From contig JAISPY010000281.1 in NCBI GenBank assembly GCA_031274565.1, positions 1 to 10,519 of the forward strand: DNA of 10,519 bases, read 5' to 3'. Numbering within the stretch: position 1 is the first letter of the stretch; the number at the start of each line of letters is the position of its first letter. The position numbers and the translations under genes were made by a program. Under the pieces are notes generated by a model, which worked only from the letters and a program-made list of their open reading frames with translations, was not told the origin of the DNA and ran no database searches. Origin of the DNA: Treponema sp. GTDB taxonomy: Bacteria > Spirochaetota > Spirochaetia > Treponematales > Breznakiellaceae. Shown piece after piece: positions 1 through 6,965 of the stretch.

Positions 1-973
1 GCATCACGACCCCAAGGCTGCCCATACACACCAGATAGAGCGTAAAATCGCTCATAAGTCCCAGCAATACGGATCCTACGCCGCAGAGCGCGCAGGAAAG
101 CGCCATAGAATACACCTTGTTCTTGAAGCCTCCCCAGGTACTGATGATCATACCGCCCAGGATCATACCGGAGGAAAAAACAATTTCATTGGCCGTAAGA
201 CGCCATACTTCGGCCCCAAACTTCCGGGTTACCTGCAAAATAGTCAAAAACGCCATCGGGGTAGCCGCAAAGAGAAAACCAGCGGTAAGCAGGCAGATCC
301 GCAGAACATAACCATGCCGCCGTATATACGCAAATCCTTCTTTAATATCCCGCACATAGTTTGAGGGGGGTGTTGCGGCATCCGATGCGATTGCAACTGG
401 AGAAGCAACCTGGACGAACAAAAAGACCAGGCATATACCAATAGCTGCGGTAAACACATCTATAAAGAAAAGCGCTTCAATAGAGGCGAAGGTAAGCATG
501 ACCCCGCTGAGTGCGGGAGCCGCTACCATCGTAATAGACTGAATGGTACTGTTTATACCGTTGACCCGCACCAACTGTTCCTGCGGGGTAATCTGGGGAA
601 TCAGGGCATTTACCGCCGGAGTTTGCACCCCCGTACCCAAGGCCCGGATACCTGAAAAGACAAAGAGCAGCCAAACGGAGGTGTATCCTAAGATAAAAAG
701 GATAGCCAGTATAAGCGTAGCCAGGGCAATAACCCCGTCGGCAAGGGTTATCACCCATTTCCGGTTATACCGATCCGCCAGAACCCCGCCCACGGGCGAC
801 ATTACAAAGGTGGGGATAAATCCGATAATGACCGCAATGGTCATCATAGACCCTGATTGGGTTTCCAGGGTAATGTGCCATGCTATGGCATACTGAACCA
901 AAGACGAACCGAAGAGGGAGAGGGCTTGTCCGCTTAAAAAGAACGCGACGTTTTTTTTCCAAGAGGTCTCCAT
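1..973 (-). CDS. MFS transporter, drug/macrolide-efflux type (C-terminus beyond window)
   Basis: The frame is open from an ATG at 973 down to base 1, giving about 324 residues. Usual family members have roughly 400-430, so the last two or three membrane helices lie outside the window. The protein is very hydrophobic. It carries the MFS loop 2-3 signature (G-G-V-L-A-D-R-Y-N-R-K, about residues 62-72) and a conserved stretch around residues 110-130 (R-A-L-G-T-G-V-Q-T-P-A-V-N-A-L-I-P) typical of the DHA3/MFS_3 group, which includes MefA-like exporters. A cytoplasmic loop around residues 190-210 separates the two six-helix halves. The start is supported by a GGAAGG Shine-Dalgarno seven bases upstream and by a promoter further up. 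It is divergent from the clpP unit. Family membership is secure. The substrate cannot be read from the sequence, and macrolide export is only one possibility. Confidence 0.88.
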   Translation of the reverse strand, partial: METSWKKNVAFFLSGQALSLFGSSLVQYAIAWHITLETQSGSMMTIAVIIGFIPTFVMSPVGGVLADRYNRKWVITLADGVIALATLILAILFILGYTSVWLLFVFSGIRALGTGVQTPAVNALIPQITPQEQLVRVNGINSTIQSITMVAAPALSGVMLTFASIEALFFIDVFTAAIGICLVFLFVQVASPVAIASDAATPPSNYVRDIKEGFAYIRRHGYVLRICLLTAGFLFAATPMAFLTILQVTRKFGAEVWRLTANEIVFSSGMILGGMIISTWGGFKNKVYSMALSCALCGVGSVLLGLMSDFTLYLVCMGSLGVVM

Positions 974-1021
974 ACTGTTTCCTTCCGCACGAGCCACCAG
1001 GGTAGTGCATACAAAGCCTTA

Positions 1022-1050
1022 TACATACCATAATCACCTATACATTGCAA
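1022..1050 (-). promoter_or_regulatory. Extended -10 promoter for the MFS transporter
   Basis: On the minus strand, TTGCAA (1050-1045) is followed after 17 bases by TATGTA (1027-1022), with a TG one base before it (TGGTATGTA), the extended -10 form. Transcription would start near 1015 and leave a leader of about 40 bases before the ATG at 973. This is a consensus match only. Confidence 0.5.
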
Positions 1051-1063
1051 GGGTTCGCGACCG

Positions 1064-1220
1064 ATGGGATCAGGATAAACCCATAGCACCTGAGGGGCTT
1101 TTTCTATACCCCTCCCCTGCTTCTGCTTATGAGCCGTAAGCCCCGAAAAAGTCCAGCTCAGGTCCCCCAGGGGAATGGACCGTTCCTGTGGAACGATCCG
1201 TATCGGTGGCCGACGCGGCC
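1064..1220. other. Highly structured divergent intergenic region, function unknown
   Basis: This stretch lies between the two outward promoters and outside both predicted leaders. It contains a chain of inverted repeats. ATGGG (1064-1068) pairs with CCCAT (1080-1084). A long arm at 1088-1104 pairs with 1145-1163: seven bases ACCTGAG/CTCAGGT, then ten more pairs ending CTTTTTC/GAAAAAG, with a two-base bulge. Its loop contains a small hairpin GCTTA (1125-1129)/TAAGC (1137-1141). Next come a hairpin at 1177-1199 (CGTTCC-TGT-GGAACG core, extended with one mismatch) and a hairpin at 1208-1220 (GGCCG-ACG-CGGCC). I see no reading frame with family resemblance. It could be an independent structured RNA, a regulatory region or the remains of a repeat element. 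The sequence does not decide between these. Confidence 0.45.
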
Positions 1221-1268
1221 TATGGCTAATTTATAGAAAAAAAGAAAAAAACCTGTTGACCCTGGTAA

Positions 1269-1297
1269 TTGATTATCTGCCCCGGTGCTTGTATAGT
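1269..1297 (+). promoter_or_regulatory. Promoter of the clpP-mscS-fliL unit
   Basis: TTGATT (1269-1274), 17 bases, then TATAGT (1292-1297). An A-rich tract at 1234-1251 lies upstream. Transcription would start near 1304, just before the GAGGAG ribosome site at 1310-1315. This placement rules out the earlier in-frame ATG at 1269 and makes 1323 the natural start. Confidence 0.6.
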
Positions 1298-1322
1298 AAA
1301 AGCTATTATGAGGAGATACGCA

Positions 1323-1967
1323 ATGCGAACAAGGTATAGCCTCCCGCTCGGCTGCTATAACAAGAACGGGTGTACCGAAGAACCTGCGGAAGAGGCTACG
1401 GAAAAATCCGTGAAATCAGAACAGGACCCCCTGTTAAACAAGATGCTTAAAACCCGGACCATACTGCTGTCCGGTGACATAAAAAAAGACCTGGCAGAAC
1501 GGACCATCCGGCAGCTCCTCCTCTTGGAGGATATGGGAGAGGAGCCGATCCGTATCTTTATTGATTCCCCCGGGGGAGATGCGGATGCGGGATTCGCGAT
1601 CTTCGATATGATCCGTTTTGTGAAGCCTCCTGTATGGACCATCGGCATGGGCCTAGTAGCCAGCGCCGCAGCCATCATTCAGCTTGCCAGTCCCCGGAAC
1701 CAGCGGGTGGGGCTGCCCAATAGCCACTACCTCATCCACCAGCCCCTTTCAGGGATCCGGGGGGTCGCTACGGATATTGAAATCCATGCACGGGAGCTGG
1801 ACAAACTGCGGGAGAAGATAAACCTCCTCATCTCTGCGGAGACCGGCGCGCCCTTTAGCCAGGTGGAACAGGACACGGACCGGGACTATTGGATGACCGC
1901 GGAAGAAGCGGTCCGTTACGGGCTTATTTCCCGGGTTATCTCCCGGCGGGATGAGCTGGAGTCCTGA
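1323..1967 (+). CDS. clpP: ATP-dependent Clp protease proteolytic subunit, ClpP family variant
   Basis: This is a 214-residue serine peptidase of family S14, which normally forms a barrel that degrades proteins fed to it by ClpX or ClpA/C ATPases. The catalytic triad is complete by comparison with E. coli ClpP: Ser114 (in V-A-S-A-A-A), His139 (in L-I-H-Q-P) and Asp188 (in D-T-D-R-D). Other landmarks are I-D-S-P-G-G near residues 80-85 and D-I-E-I-H-A-R-E near 151-158. The N-terminus is unusual. The conserved axial loop of housekeeping ClpP (P-M-V-I-E-Q-T...G-E-R) is missing and is replaced by about 35 polar, Glu/Lys-rich residues. No clpX or tig lies next to it, so it may be a second ClpP paralogue. 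The start at 1323 is chosen because GAGGAG lies seven bases upstream and the predicted transcript starts near 1304. It leads a three-gene unit, with mscS following after 20 bases. Confidence 0.9.
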   Translation: MRTRYSLPLGCYNKNGCTEEPAEEATEKSVKSEQDPLLNKMLKTRTILLSGDIKKDLAERTIRQLLLLEDMGEEPIRIFIDSPGGDADAGFAIFDMIRFVKPPVWTIGMGLVASAAAIIQLASPRNQRVGLPNSHYLIHQPLSGIRGVATDIEIHARELDKLREKINLLISAETGAPFSQVEQDTDRDYWMTAEEAVRYGLISRVISRRDELES

Positions 1968-1987
1968 AGCCCTGGGGAGGGAGCAGC

Positions 1988-3010
1988 ATGCAGGAATTCT
2001 TACAGACCGAAATCGGGGGAAATGAGGCGCGGCAATGGCTCCTGGCCCTGGGCTGCATGGCTGGGGGTTTTCTTGGGGGAAAGCTCTGCTCCCTGATCCT
2101 ATCGGGCATCGTAAAACAGGTCTGCAGTAAAACAAAGCATCCCCTGGATGATCGGATCCTCCTCACCGCGAAGCGGCCCCTCACCTGGATGGTTACCCTG
2201 GGGGGTATCGCTTACGGCTTGAGCTTGCTGGAGCTACGTGAAACCCCACGGCTCTGGGTTGACCGGATCGTGGCTTCCCTCAGTATTGTGATCCTCTCCT
2301 GGGGTGCAGCGCGGCTCGTTGACACCCTGATATGCGGCGCTGTTCCGGTCAAGGATGCGGATCCCCGCATGAACAAAGCAACGGATCTGCAGCCCCTGCT
2401 CAGGAAATTCTCTAAGACCCTGATTGGGGTTATTGCCGGGGTGCTTATCCTGCGAACCTTGGGCTACAATGTCAGCGCCCTCATGGCTGGCTTAGGCTTG
2501 GGCGGCGCGGCCCTCGCCCTGGCATCCAAAGACACCCTGTCCAACTGCTTCGGCTCCATCACGGTGTTTGTGGATCGGCCCTTCTCCCTGAACGATCGGA
2601 TCAAGATCGCCGGTCATGAGGGGGTGATCACCGAGATGGGACTGAGGACCAGCAGGCTGCGGACCCTGGAAAATCGCACGGTGATCATTCCCAATAGCAT
2701 CTTCGCGTCCAGCCCGATTGAGAACATCACCGCTGCGCCGAACATCCAGGTAACGCACACCCTGGCGGTAAAAACCAGTTCAGGCCGGGAAAAAATCGAG
2801 CAGGCCCTGGTACTGTTGCGGGAAATCGGGTCTACGGTGGAGGGAACCGGCGGCAATCCTGCGGCAGGGCTGGTGAGCATCGGCGGAAACACCTGTCAGA
2901 TCCAGTTCATCTTTTATATCGCCAAAGACGCGGATTACCTGGCTACGGTTACCGGAGTACATCTGGCGGTACTCAGGCGTTTCGAGGAAGCGGAGATTGG
3001 CTTGGCCTAA
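1988..3010 (+). CDS. MscS-family small-conductance mechanosensitive channel
   Basis: A 340-residue inner-membrane channel that opens under membrane tension to release solutes after osmotic downshift. Hydrophobic helices lie around residues 15-43, 66-83 and 94-117. The pore-lining TM3 spans about 143-190, with the small-residue pattern L-G-L-G-G-A-A-L-A-L-A-S-K-D-T-L-S-N (about 169-186). The beta domain follows: V-F-V-D-R-P-F, then D-R-I-K-I, then G-V-I-T-E-M-G-L-R-T-S-R-L-R-T, then V-I-I-P-N-S (about 193-237). The C-terminal alpha/beta domain runs to residue 340. It is longer than E. coli MscS (286 residues), consistent with an extended N-terminus. A GGGGAGGGAG ribosome site precedes the ATG. 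It is 20 bases after clpP and 27 before the fliL-like gene, so co-transcription is likely. Confidence 0.93.
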   Translation: MQEFLQTEIGGNEARQWLLALGCMAGGFLGGKLCSLILSGIVKQVCSKTKHPLDDRILLTAKRPLTWMVTLGGIAYGLSLLELRETPRLWVDRIVASLSIVILSWGAARLVDTLICGAVPVKDADPRMNKATDLQPLLRKFSKTLIGVIAGVLILRTLGYNVSALMAGLGLGGAALALASKDTLSNCFGSITVFVDRPFSLNDRIKIAGHEGVITEMGLRTSRLRTLENRTVIIPNSIFASSPIENITAAPNIQVTHTLAVKTSSGREKIEQALVLLREIGSTVEGTGGNPAAGLVSIGGNTCQIQFIFYIAKDADYLATVTGVHLAVLRRFEEAEIGLA

Positions 3011-3037
3011 CGGCTTGCAGGATCTGAGGGAACCGCC

Positions 3038-3595
3038 ATGAACCAGACGCCCAAAGCAGTACATCCCCCTGAAAAATCTCAAGCCAAGCCTCCGCTCAAG
3101 GGAGGGTCCCTCATGGGGGGGATCCTCTATCGGATCCTCCTGATCCTGCTGCTCGCTTTAATCCTGGTGCTTGCGGGGGTAACGGTCTATGCCCTGGTCT
3201 TTCGGAACGGGGGCATACGTCCTTTGGTCACCCTGCCGAGGCTGCCGTCCTTTACGCCCCAGAAGCGCCAGGAACAAATCCCGGCAGGGACCGGCATGTT
3301 TACCGGTATTGGCCGGTTTCGGGTGGTTACCGCGGATAGCCCGCCTATGACCGTGGTGCTTTCCATCGCCTTCCCCTATGCGCCGGAGGACCGGGCCTTT
3401 GCGGAAGAGTTGGACTCCAAGATACAGGACTTCAGGAACATCGCCTCCGCGTATTTCAGCGCCCATACCGCGGAAGAACTGCGCCAAGCCCACGAAGACA
3501 TGATAAAGGCGGAACTCTTACGCCGGTATAACAGTATCCTCCAGCTCGGACAGATAACGGTCTTGTATTTCAATGATTTCATGCTTCTTTTCTAA
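3038..3595 (+). CDS. FliL-like flagellar basal-body-associated membrane protein
   Basis: This 185-residue protein has a short polar N-terminus, one strong membrane helix (about 29-54) and an outer domain of about 100 residues ending exactly at the FliL-type tail I-T-V-L-Y-F-N-D-F-M (about 173-182). The segment L-S-I-A-F-P-Y ... S-K-I-Q-D-F-R-N-I-A-S-A-Y-F ... L-R-R-Y-N-S-I-L-Q-L-G fits the FliL pattern of a hydrophobic strand, a helix and 'N..L..G.I'. FliL normally sits at the flagellar stator and supports MotA/MotB torque. Here there are no motA, motB or fliM neighbours, and the gene trails an mscS. It may therefore be a second FliL copy with a different job. A second ATG at 3113, just before the helix, also has a good ribosome site (GGGAGGG at 3100-3106), so the start is not certain; 3038 has GAGGGA upstream. 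Confidence 0.72.
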   Translation: MNQTPKAVHPPEKSQAKPPLKGGSLMGGILYRILLILLLALILVLAGVTVYALVFRNGGIRPLVTLPRLPSFTPQKRQEQIPAGTGMFTGIGRFRVVTADSPPMTVVLSIAFPYAPEDRAFAEELDSKIQDFRNIASAYFSAHTAEELRQAHEDMIKAELLRRYNSILQLGQITVLYFNDFMLLF

Positions 3596-4095
3596 ATTTT
3601 TCTCATTTTTTCTATTTTTTTCCCAGGACCTGCGCTTAGTTAGGTAAAAGGGTGTACGCCCCGGTTGGGGCGCTTGTTAGTGGTACGGATATGCGCTTCA
3701 CGAGGGGCGATTCGGGTTCTCTTGGGCGGGGACGGCAGCAGCGATCGTCATTGAAAACGGGGATTTTAACCGGCGTTCCTTTTCCGTATTACGCAGGGGT
3801 CAGGTTTATTCGGCACAACGGCGCCGCTATTGCCGAGCGGGGGACCGGCTAGACGCATAAAAAATGATATCCACCGATTACCCGGACGTTCTCTTATTCA
3901 GCATCCTTTTTATTGATCGTAACTATGGATGAAATCCGGGGAATTTTTATTTTTTTTATCCACCGATGATGCGGATTTCATGGATTAGGATAAGAAGGGC
4001 GTACAAAAATTCGTATTAATGGGTGAAATCCGGGGAATTTTCTTCATAAATCCCTGGTTTTGCGACTCTCCTGCGGTCTTCCTGGCTAGACTCGA
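3596..4095. other. Gene-free gap with pyrimidine tract, hairpin and repeats
   Basis: The fliL-like stop is followed at once by a tract rich in T (3596-3624) without a clear hairpin in front, so it is only a weak terminator candidate. A perfect hairpin CGCCCC-GGTT-GGGGCG lies at 3657-3672. From 3679 to 3858 two plus-strand frames are open. One has an ATG at 3652 but no ribosome site or recognisable motif. The other (stop at 3676-3678, stop at 3856-3858) gives a more protein-like stretch (W-Y-G-Y-A-L-H-E-G ... F-S-W-A-G-T-A-A-A-I-V-I-E-N-G) but has no ATG, GTG or TTG start. I do not recognise either. Decayed coding sequence is possible. The rest is AT-rich and contains the repeats described separately. 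Confidence 0.4.
3868..4041. repeat. Cluster of short direct and inverted repeats
   Basis: A 23-base unit (ATGGxTGAAATCCGGGGAATTTT written as a pattern, one variable base) occurs at 3925-3947 and again at 4019-4041. Its core is also present inverted: CGGATTTCAT at 3972-3981 is the complement of ATGAAATCCG at 3929-3938. A second unit, TATCCACCGAT, occurs at 3868-3878 and 3957-3967. The spacing is irregular, so this is not a CRISPR array. It resembles a degenerate interspersed intergenic repeat. No gene is associated. Confidence 0.6.
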
Positions 4096-4124
4096 TTGAC
4101 AATATTACGATTGCCTCATACACT
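4096..4124 (+). promoter_or_regulatory. glgP promoter placing the transcript start at the ATG
   Basis: A perfect TTGACA (4096-4101) is followed after 17 bases by TACACT (4119-4124). The start codon of glgP begins at 4131, only six bases after the -10 element, which is where transcription normally starts. There is no Shine-Dalgarno sequence in the 20 bases before the ATG. Both facts fit a leaderless mRNA. Confidence 0.65.
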
Positions 4125-4130
4125 AAATAT

Positions 4131-6670
4131 ATGAAAATTGCTACGTATACCGTTAAACCGAAACTTCCCAATGCTTTAAAACCCTTGGAAGAAATAGCCC
4201 GTAATCTCTGGCTTTCCTGGAATTTTGATGCGGTCCAGCTCTTTATCCGTTTGGATTATGATGCGTGGCTGCAATCTCAGCAGAGTCCGATTCGGGCCTT
4301 AGGTATGGTCAGTCAAGAACGGCTCGCGCAGGCAGCCAAGGATGACTCGTATTTAGCCGCCCTTGAGGAAGTGTACCGCCGATTCCTCAAATATAAAAAG
4401 GGCCCTGCCTGGTATCGCGGATCCCGGAAGGAGGTGGTTGCCTATTTCTCCATGGAATACGGCATGGATGTTTCCCTGCCCATTTATTCCGGAGGTCTGG
4501 GCATCCTCTCAGGGGATCACTTGAAGACCTCCTCGGATATGGGGCTTCCCCTGGTGGGTATCGGGCTGCTCTATCGGCAGGGCTATTTTAAGCAGGTCCT
4601 CAATGCCGATGGCTTCCAGCAGGAAAGTTACCCTGAAAACGACTGGTACAATATGCCGGTGGAACGGAAGATCGGGAGAAACGGCGAACCCTTGAAGATC
4701 ACTGTGGATCTCTCCAACCGGATTGCGGTTGCCCAGATCTGGGAAGTCAAGGTGGGCCGTATTTCCCTGTACCTCCTGGACACGAACATCGAGGAAAATG
4801 CCCCGGATATCCGGAACATTACTGCCGCCCTCTATGGAGGGGATAAGGAAACCCGGATTCAGCAGGAAATCCTCTTAGGAATCGGGGGCATCCGTGCGCT
4901 CCGGGCCTTGGGGATCAATCCTGCGGCAACCCACATGAATGAAGGCCATTCGGCGTTCCTGGGACTGGAACGAATCCGGGAACTCATGCAGGAACAGGGC
5001 TTTACCTTTGACGAGGCTAAGGAAGCGGTGTGGCCTACCAATATTTTTACCACCCATACCCCGGTCCCTGCGGGGAATGAACGGTTTGACATTGGGCTTA
5101 TGGAGAAATACTTCCGTTCCTGGCCGGAAATTCTGGGTATATCCTGGAAAGACTTCCTCGCCCTGGGCCGGATTCATCCCAATGATGATCACGAAACCTA
5201 CTGTATGACGGTTTTGGCCATCAAGCTGGCAGCCTATGCCAACGGCGTGGCCCGGCTGCACGGGGAGGTGTCCCGATATATGTGGAAGGACCTATGGCCG
5301 GGACTGCCCCTGGATGAGGTGCCTATCGGGCATGTTACCAACGGGGTACATCCCCGAACCTGGGTTTCCAATGTGATGACCGACCTCTTGGACCGGTACT
5401 TTGGGCTTCATTTTGAAGAGGACCCCACGGACCTAGCCATTTGGAACCGGATGGACCGGATTTCCGACGAGGAACTGTGGCGTACTCATGAGCGCCGGCG
5501 GGAACGGCTGGTGGCCTTTGCCCGGGAACGGATCCGGGACTACATTACCCACACCGGCGCGGTGAAGCGGCGGATTGAACAGGCCGAGGATGCCCTCTCC
5601 CCTTATGCCCTGACCCTGGCTTTTGCCCGGCGTTTTGCCACCTATAAGCGGGGGAACCTCCTGCTCCGGGACCCGGAACGGCTCCTCCGACTGGTTAAAG
5701 ACAATGATCGGCCGGTACAGCTCATATTCGCCGGAAAAGCCCACCCGATGGACATGCCCGGAAAGGAACTCATCCGGGAGATCATCCATTTTGCGGAAAA
5801 ATACGATGTTACCAGCCGTATCGTCTTCTTGGAAAACTACGATATGACCGTGGCCCGGTATCTTACGAGCGGAGCGGATGTATGGCTCAATACCCCCCGG
5901 CGTCCTTTGGAGGCTTCAGGAACCAGTGGCATGAAGGCTGCTATGAACGGAGTGCTCAACTGCTCTATTCTGGACGGCTGGTGGGATGAGGCGTATAACC
6001 CCGAAGTCGGCTGGGCCATTGGGCAGGGGGAACAATACGAAAATACGAATCTGCAGGATGATGTGGAAAGCAAGGCCCTCTATGATCTCTTGGAACGGGA
6101 TATCATCCCCCTCTTTTATCAGCGGGGCCGAGATGGACTGCCCCGGGAATGGATCCGGCGGATGAAGGCTTCCATGCAGGAGATAGGCCAATCCATGTCC
6201 AGTCACCGGATGCTGATGGATTATTCCAAGCAGTTCTACTTTCCGGCCTTAAAGAACTACCGCCGGATCGTTAAGGATGAGTATGGAGAATCAAAATCCT
6301 TGGCCGTCTATTTTCAGAGACTCCGTTCGTGTTGGGAAAGTTTGCAAATCGTGAGCATTGATTCCAATGCAAGACGGGTGATGCAGCGGGGGATTCCCTC
6401 ACGGTTACCGCTTCCATTGATCTGGGTTTGCTCACCCCGGATGACTTATTGGTCGAACTCTACCACGGCTCGGTATCGAATCAGAGTAACGCCATTGAAC
6501 ACGCCCGGCGGAACGAGATGAGGCCGATAGGGCATGAGGGAAATTGCTACCGCTATCAGGTGCGGATAGAATGTGTGGACACCGGCTTTCAGGGACACAC
6601 CGTACGAATCCTCCCCAAACATGACGCGCTGGTTCATCCCTATCGTTCCGGTCTTATCAAGTGGGTCTAG
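4131..6670 (+). CDS. glgP: Alpha-glucan (glycogen) phosphorylase with a one-base frameshift near 6371
   Basis: This cytoplasmic GT35-family enzyme uses phosphate and pyridoxal phosphate to release glucose-1-phosphate from glycogen or maltodextrin. The N-terminus (about residues 1-100) is the DUF3417-type domain of the long bacterial/archaeal alpha-glucan phosphorylase branch. It is followed by Y-F-S-M-E-Y-G (105-111), S-G-G-L-G-I-L-S-G-D-H (120-130), M-N-E-G-H (269-273) and the cofactor motif E-A-S-G-T-S-G-M-K with Lys602. The frame that starts at 4131 stays open to 6521, but after about residue 747 its translation stops resembling the family. The expected C-terminal domain (L-T-P-D-D-L-L-V-E-L-Y-H-G ... 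G-H-T-V-R-I-L-P-K-H ... G-L-I-K-W-V) continues in the next frame to a stop at 6668-6670. Restoring one A in the A run at 6371-6372 would give a smooth protein of about 846 residues, normal for the branch. The catalytic core is upstream of the break. Confidence 0.93.
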
Positions 6671-6696
6671 GGTAGTTTGAGATAGTTTAGCTATAT

Positions 6697-6840
6697 GAGC
6701 TGGTTCCAAAATCGGTTATTGCGGACCTCCGGTCCAATGGAACCAGCTCTTGCAGGTTCGTAGGCTAAAGCCTGCGAACCTGTGGTTCGACGAAACTGCG
6801 TTTTTCAAGGTTGCCGTTCCAAAATCTGACATTTTGGAAC
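6697..6840. repeat. Array of three strong hairpins after glgP
   Basis: Hairpin 1: GAGCTGGTTCC (6697-6707) pairs perfectly with GGAACCAGCTC (6739-6749) and encloses a small hairpin GGACC-TCC-GGTCC (6723-6735). Hairpin 2: CAGGTTCG (6753-6760) pairs with CGAACCTG (6775-6782), continued inward by AGGCT (6762-6766) with AGCCT (6769-6773). Hairpin 3: GTTCCAAAAT (6816-6825), five-base loop, ATTTTGGAAC (6831-6840). GGTTCC/GTTCCAAAA words recur in hairpins 1 and 3, which suggests a repetitive extragenic element. None is followed by a good T run, so a simple terminator is unlikely, although stabilisation of the glgP message end is possible. Confidence 0.65.
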
Positions 6841-6854
6841 TGTCTCATTATAGA
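6826..6854 (+). promoter_or_regulatory. Promoter for the riboswitch-yhhQ transcript
   Basis: CTGACA (6826-6831), 17 bases, then TATAGA (6849-6854). Transcription would start near 6861 and run through the preQ1 element into yhhQ. The -35 lies in the loop and right arm of hairpin 3. This is a consensus match only. Confidence 0.45.
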
Positions 6855-6917
6855 AGAAGCGGCTTAACCAGTACGCTGCTTCCTCATTTTTTTATACCAA
6901 AGCTCAAGGGCTTTGGA

Positions 6918-6956
6918 GGGCGGTATCCTAGCTCCACCCGCCTTATCAAAACAAGG
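6918..6956 (+). promoter_or_regulatory. PreQ1-I (queuosine precursor) riboswitch, translational type
   Basis: A stem P1 forms between GGCGG (6919-6923) and CCGCC (6938-6942). The loop contains CCTAGCTCCAC, close to the classic preQ1-I loop CTAGCTACAC, and its last base C6937, just before the 3' arm of P1, is in the position of the cytosine that binds preQ1. The tail TTATCAAAACAAGG (6943-6956) differs at one position from the tail of the well-studied Thermoanaerobacter tengcongensis preQ1-I aptamer as I remember it (UUAACAAAACAAGG). The last bases, AAGG, are also the ribosome site for the ATG at 6966. Ligand binding would therefore fold the Shine-Dalgarno into the pseudoknot and reduce translation. 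The gene downstream is a queuosine-precursor transporter, exactly the expected target. A small hairpin CCAAAGC/GCTTTGG (6898-6917) sits just upstream. Confidence 0.9.
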
Positions 6957-6965
6957 ATGGTTTAT

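Noticed and set aside
477..1037. Several out-of-frame minus-strand frames suggesting the MFS gene is broken
   Set aside because: Direct translation from the ATG at 973 is continuous and transporter-like to the window edge. The others are shadows.
1064..1220. 6S RNA or another named ncRNA class
   Set aside because: The fold is suggestive, but I cannot match conserved motifs of a known class, so no name is given.
3652..3852. 66-residue plus-strand frame as a small gene
   Set aside because: No ribosome site, low-complexity Arg/Gly-rich translation, and a competing frame over the same bases looks more protein-like. Left as unexplained sequence.
3868..4041. CRISPR array
   Set aside because: Only two copies of each unit, irregular spacing, mixed orientation and no cas genes.
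6362..6521. Programmed -1 ribosomal frameshift in glgP
   Set aside because: I see no canonical slippery heptamer in the overlap, and a simple missing A at 6371-6372 restores the family sequence, so mutation or sequencing error is simpler.
6750..6965. Upstream extension of the yhhQ frame to an ATG at 6750
   Set aside because: It covers hairpins, promoter and riboswitch, shows no family similarity, and the ATG at 6966 has the proper ribosome site.
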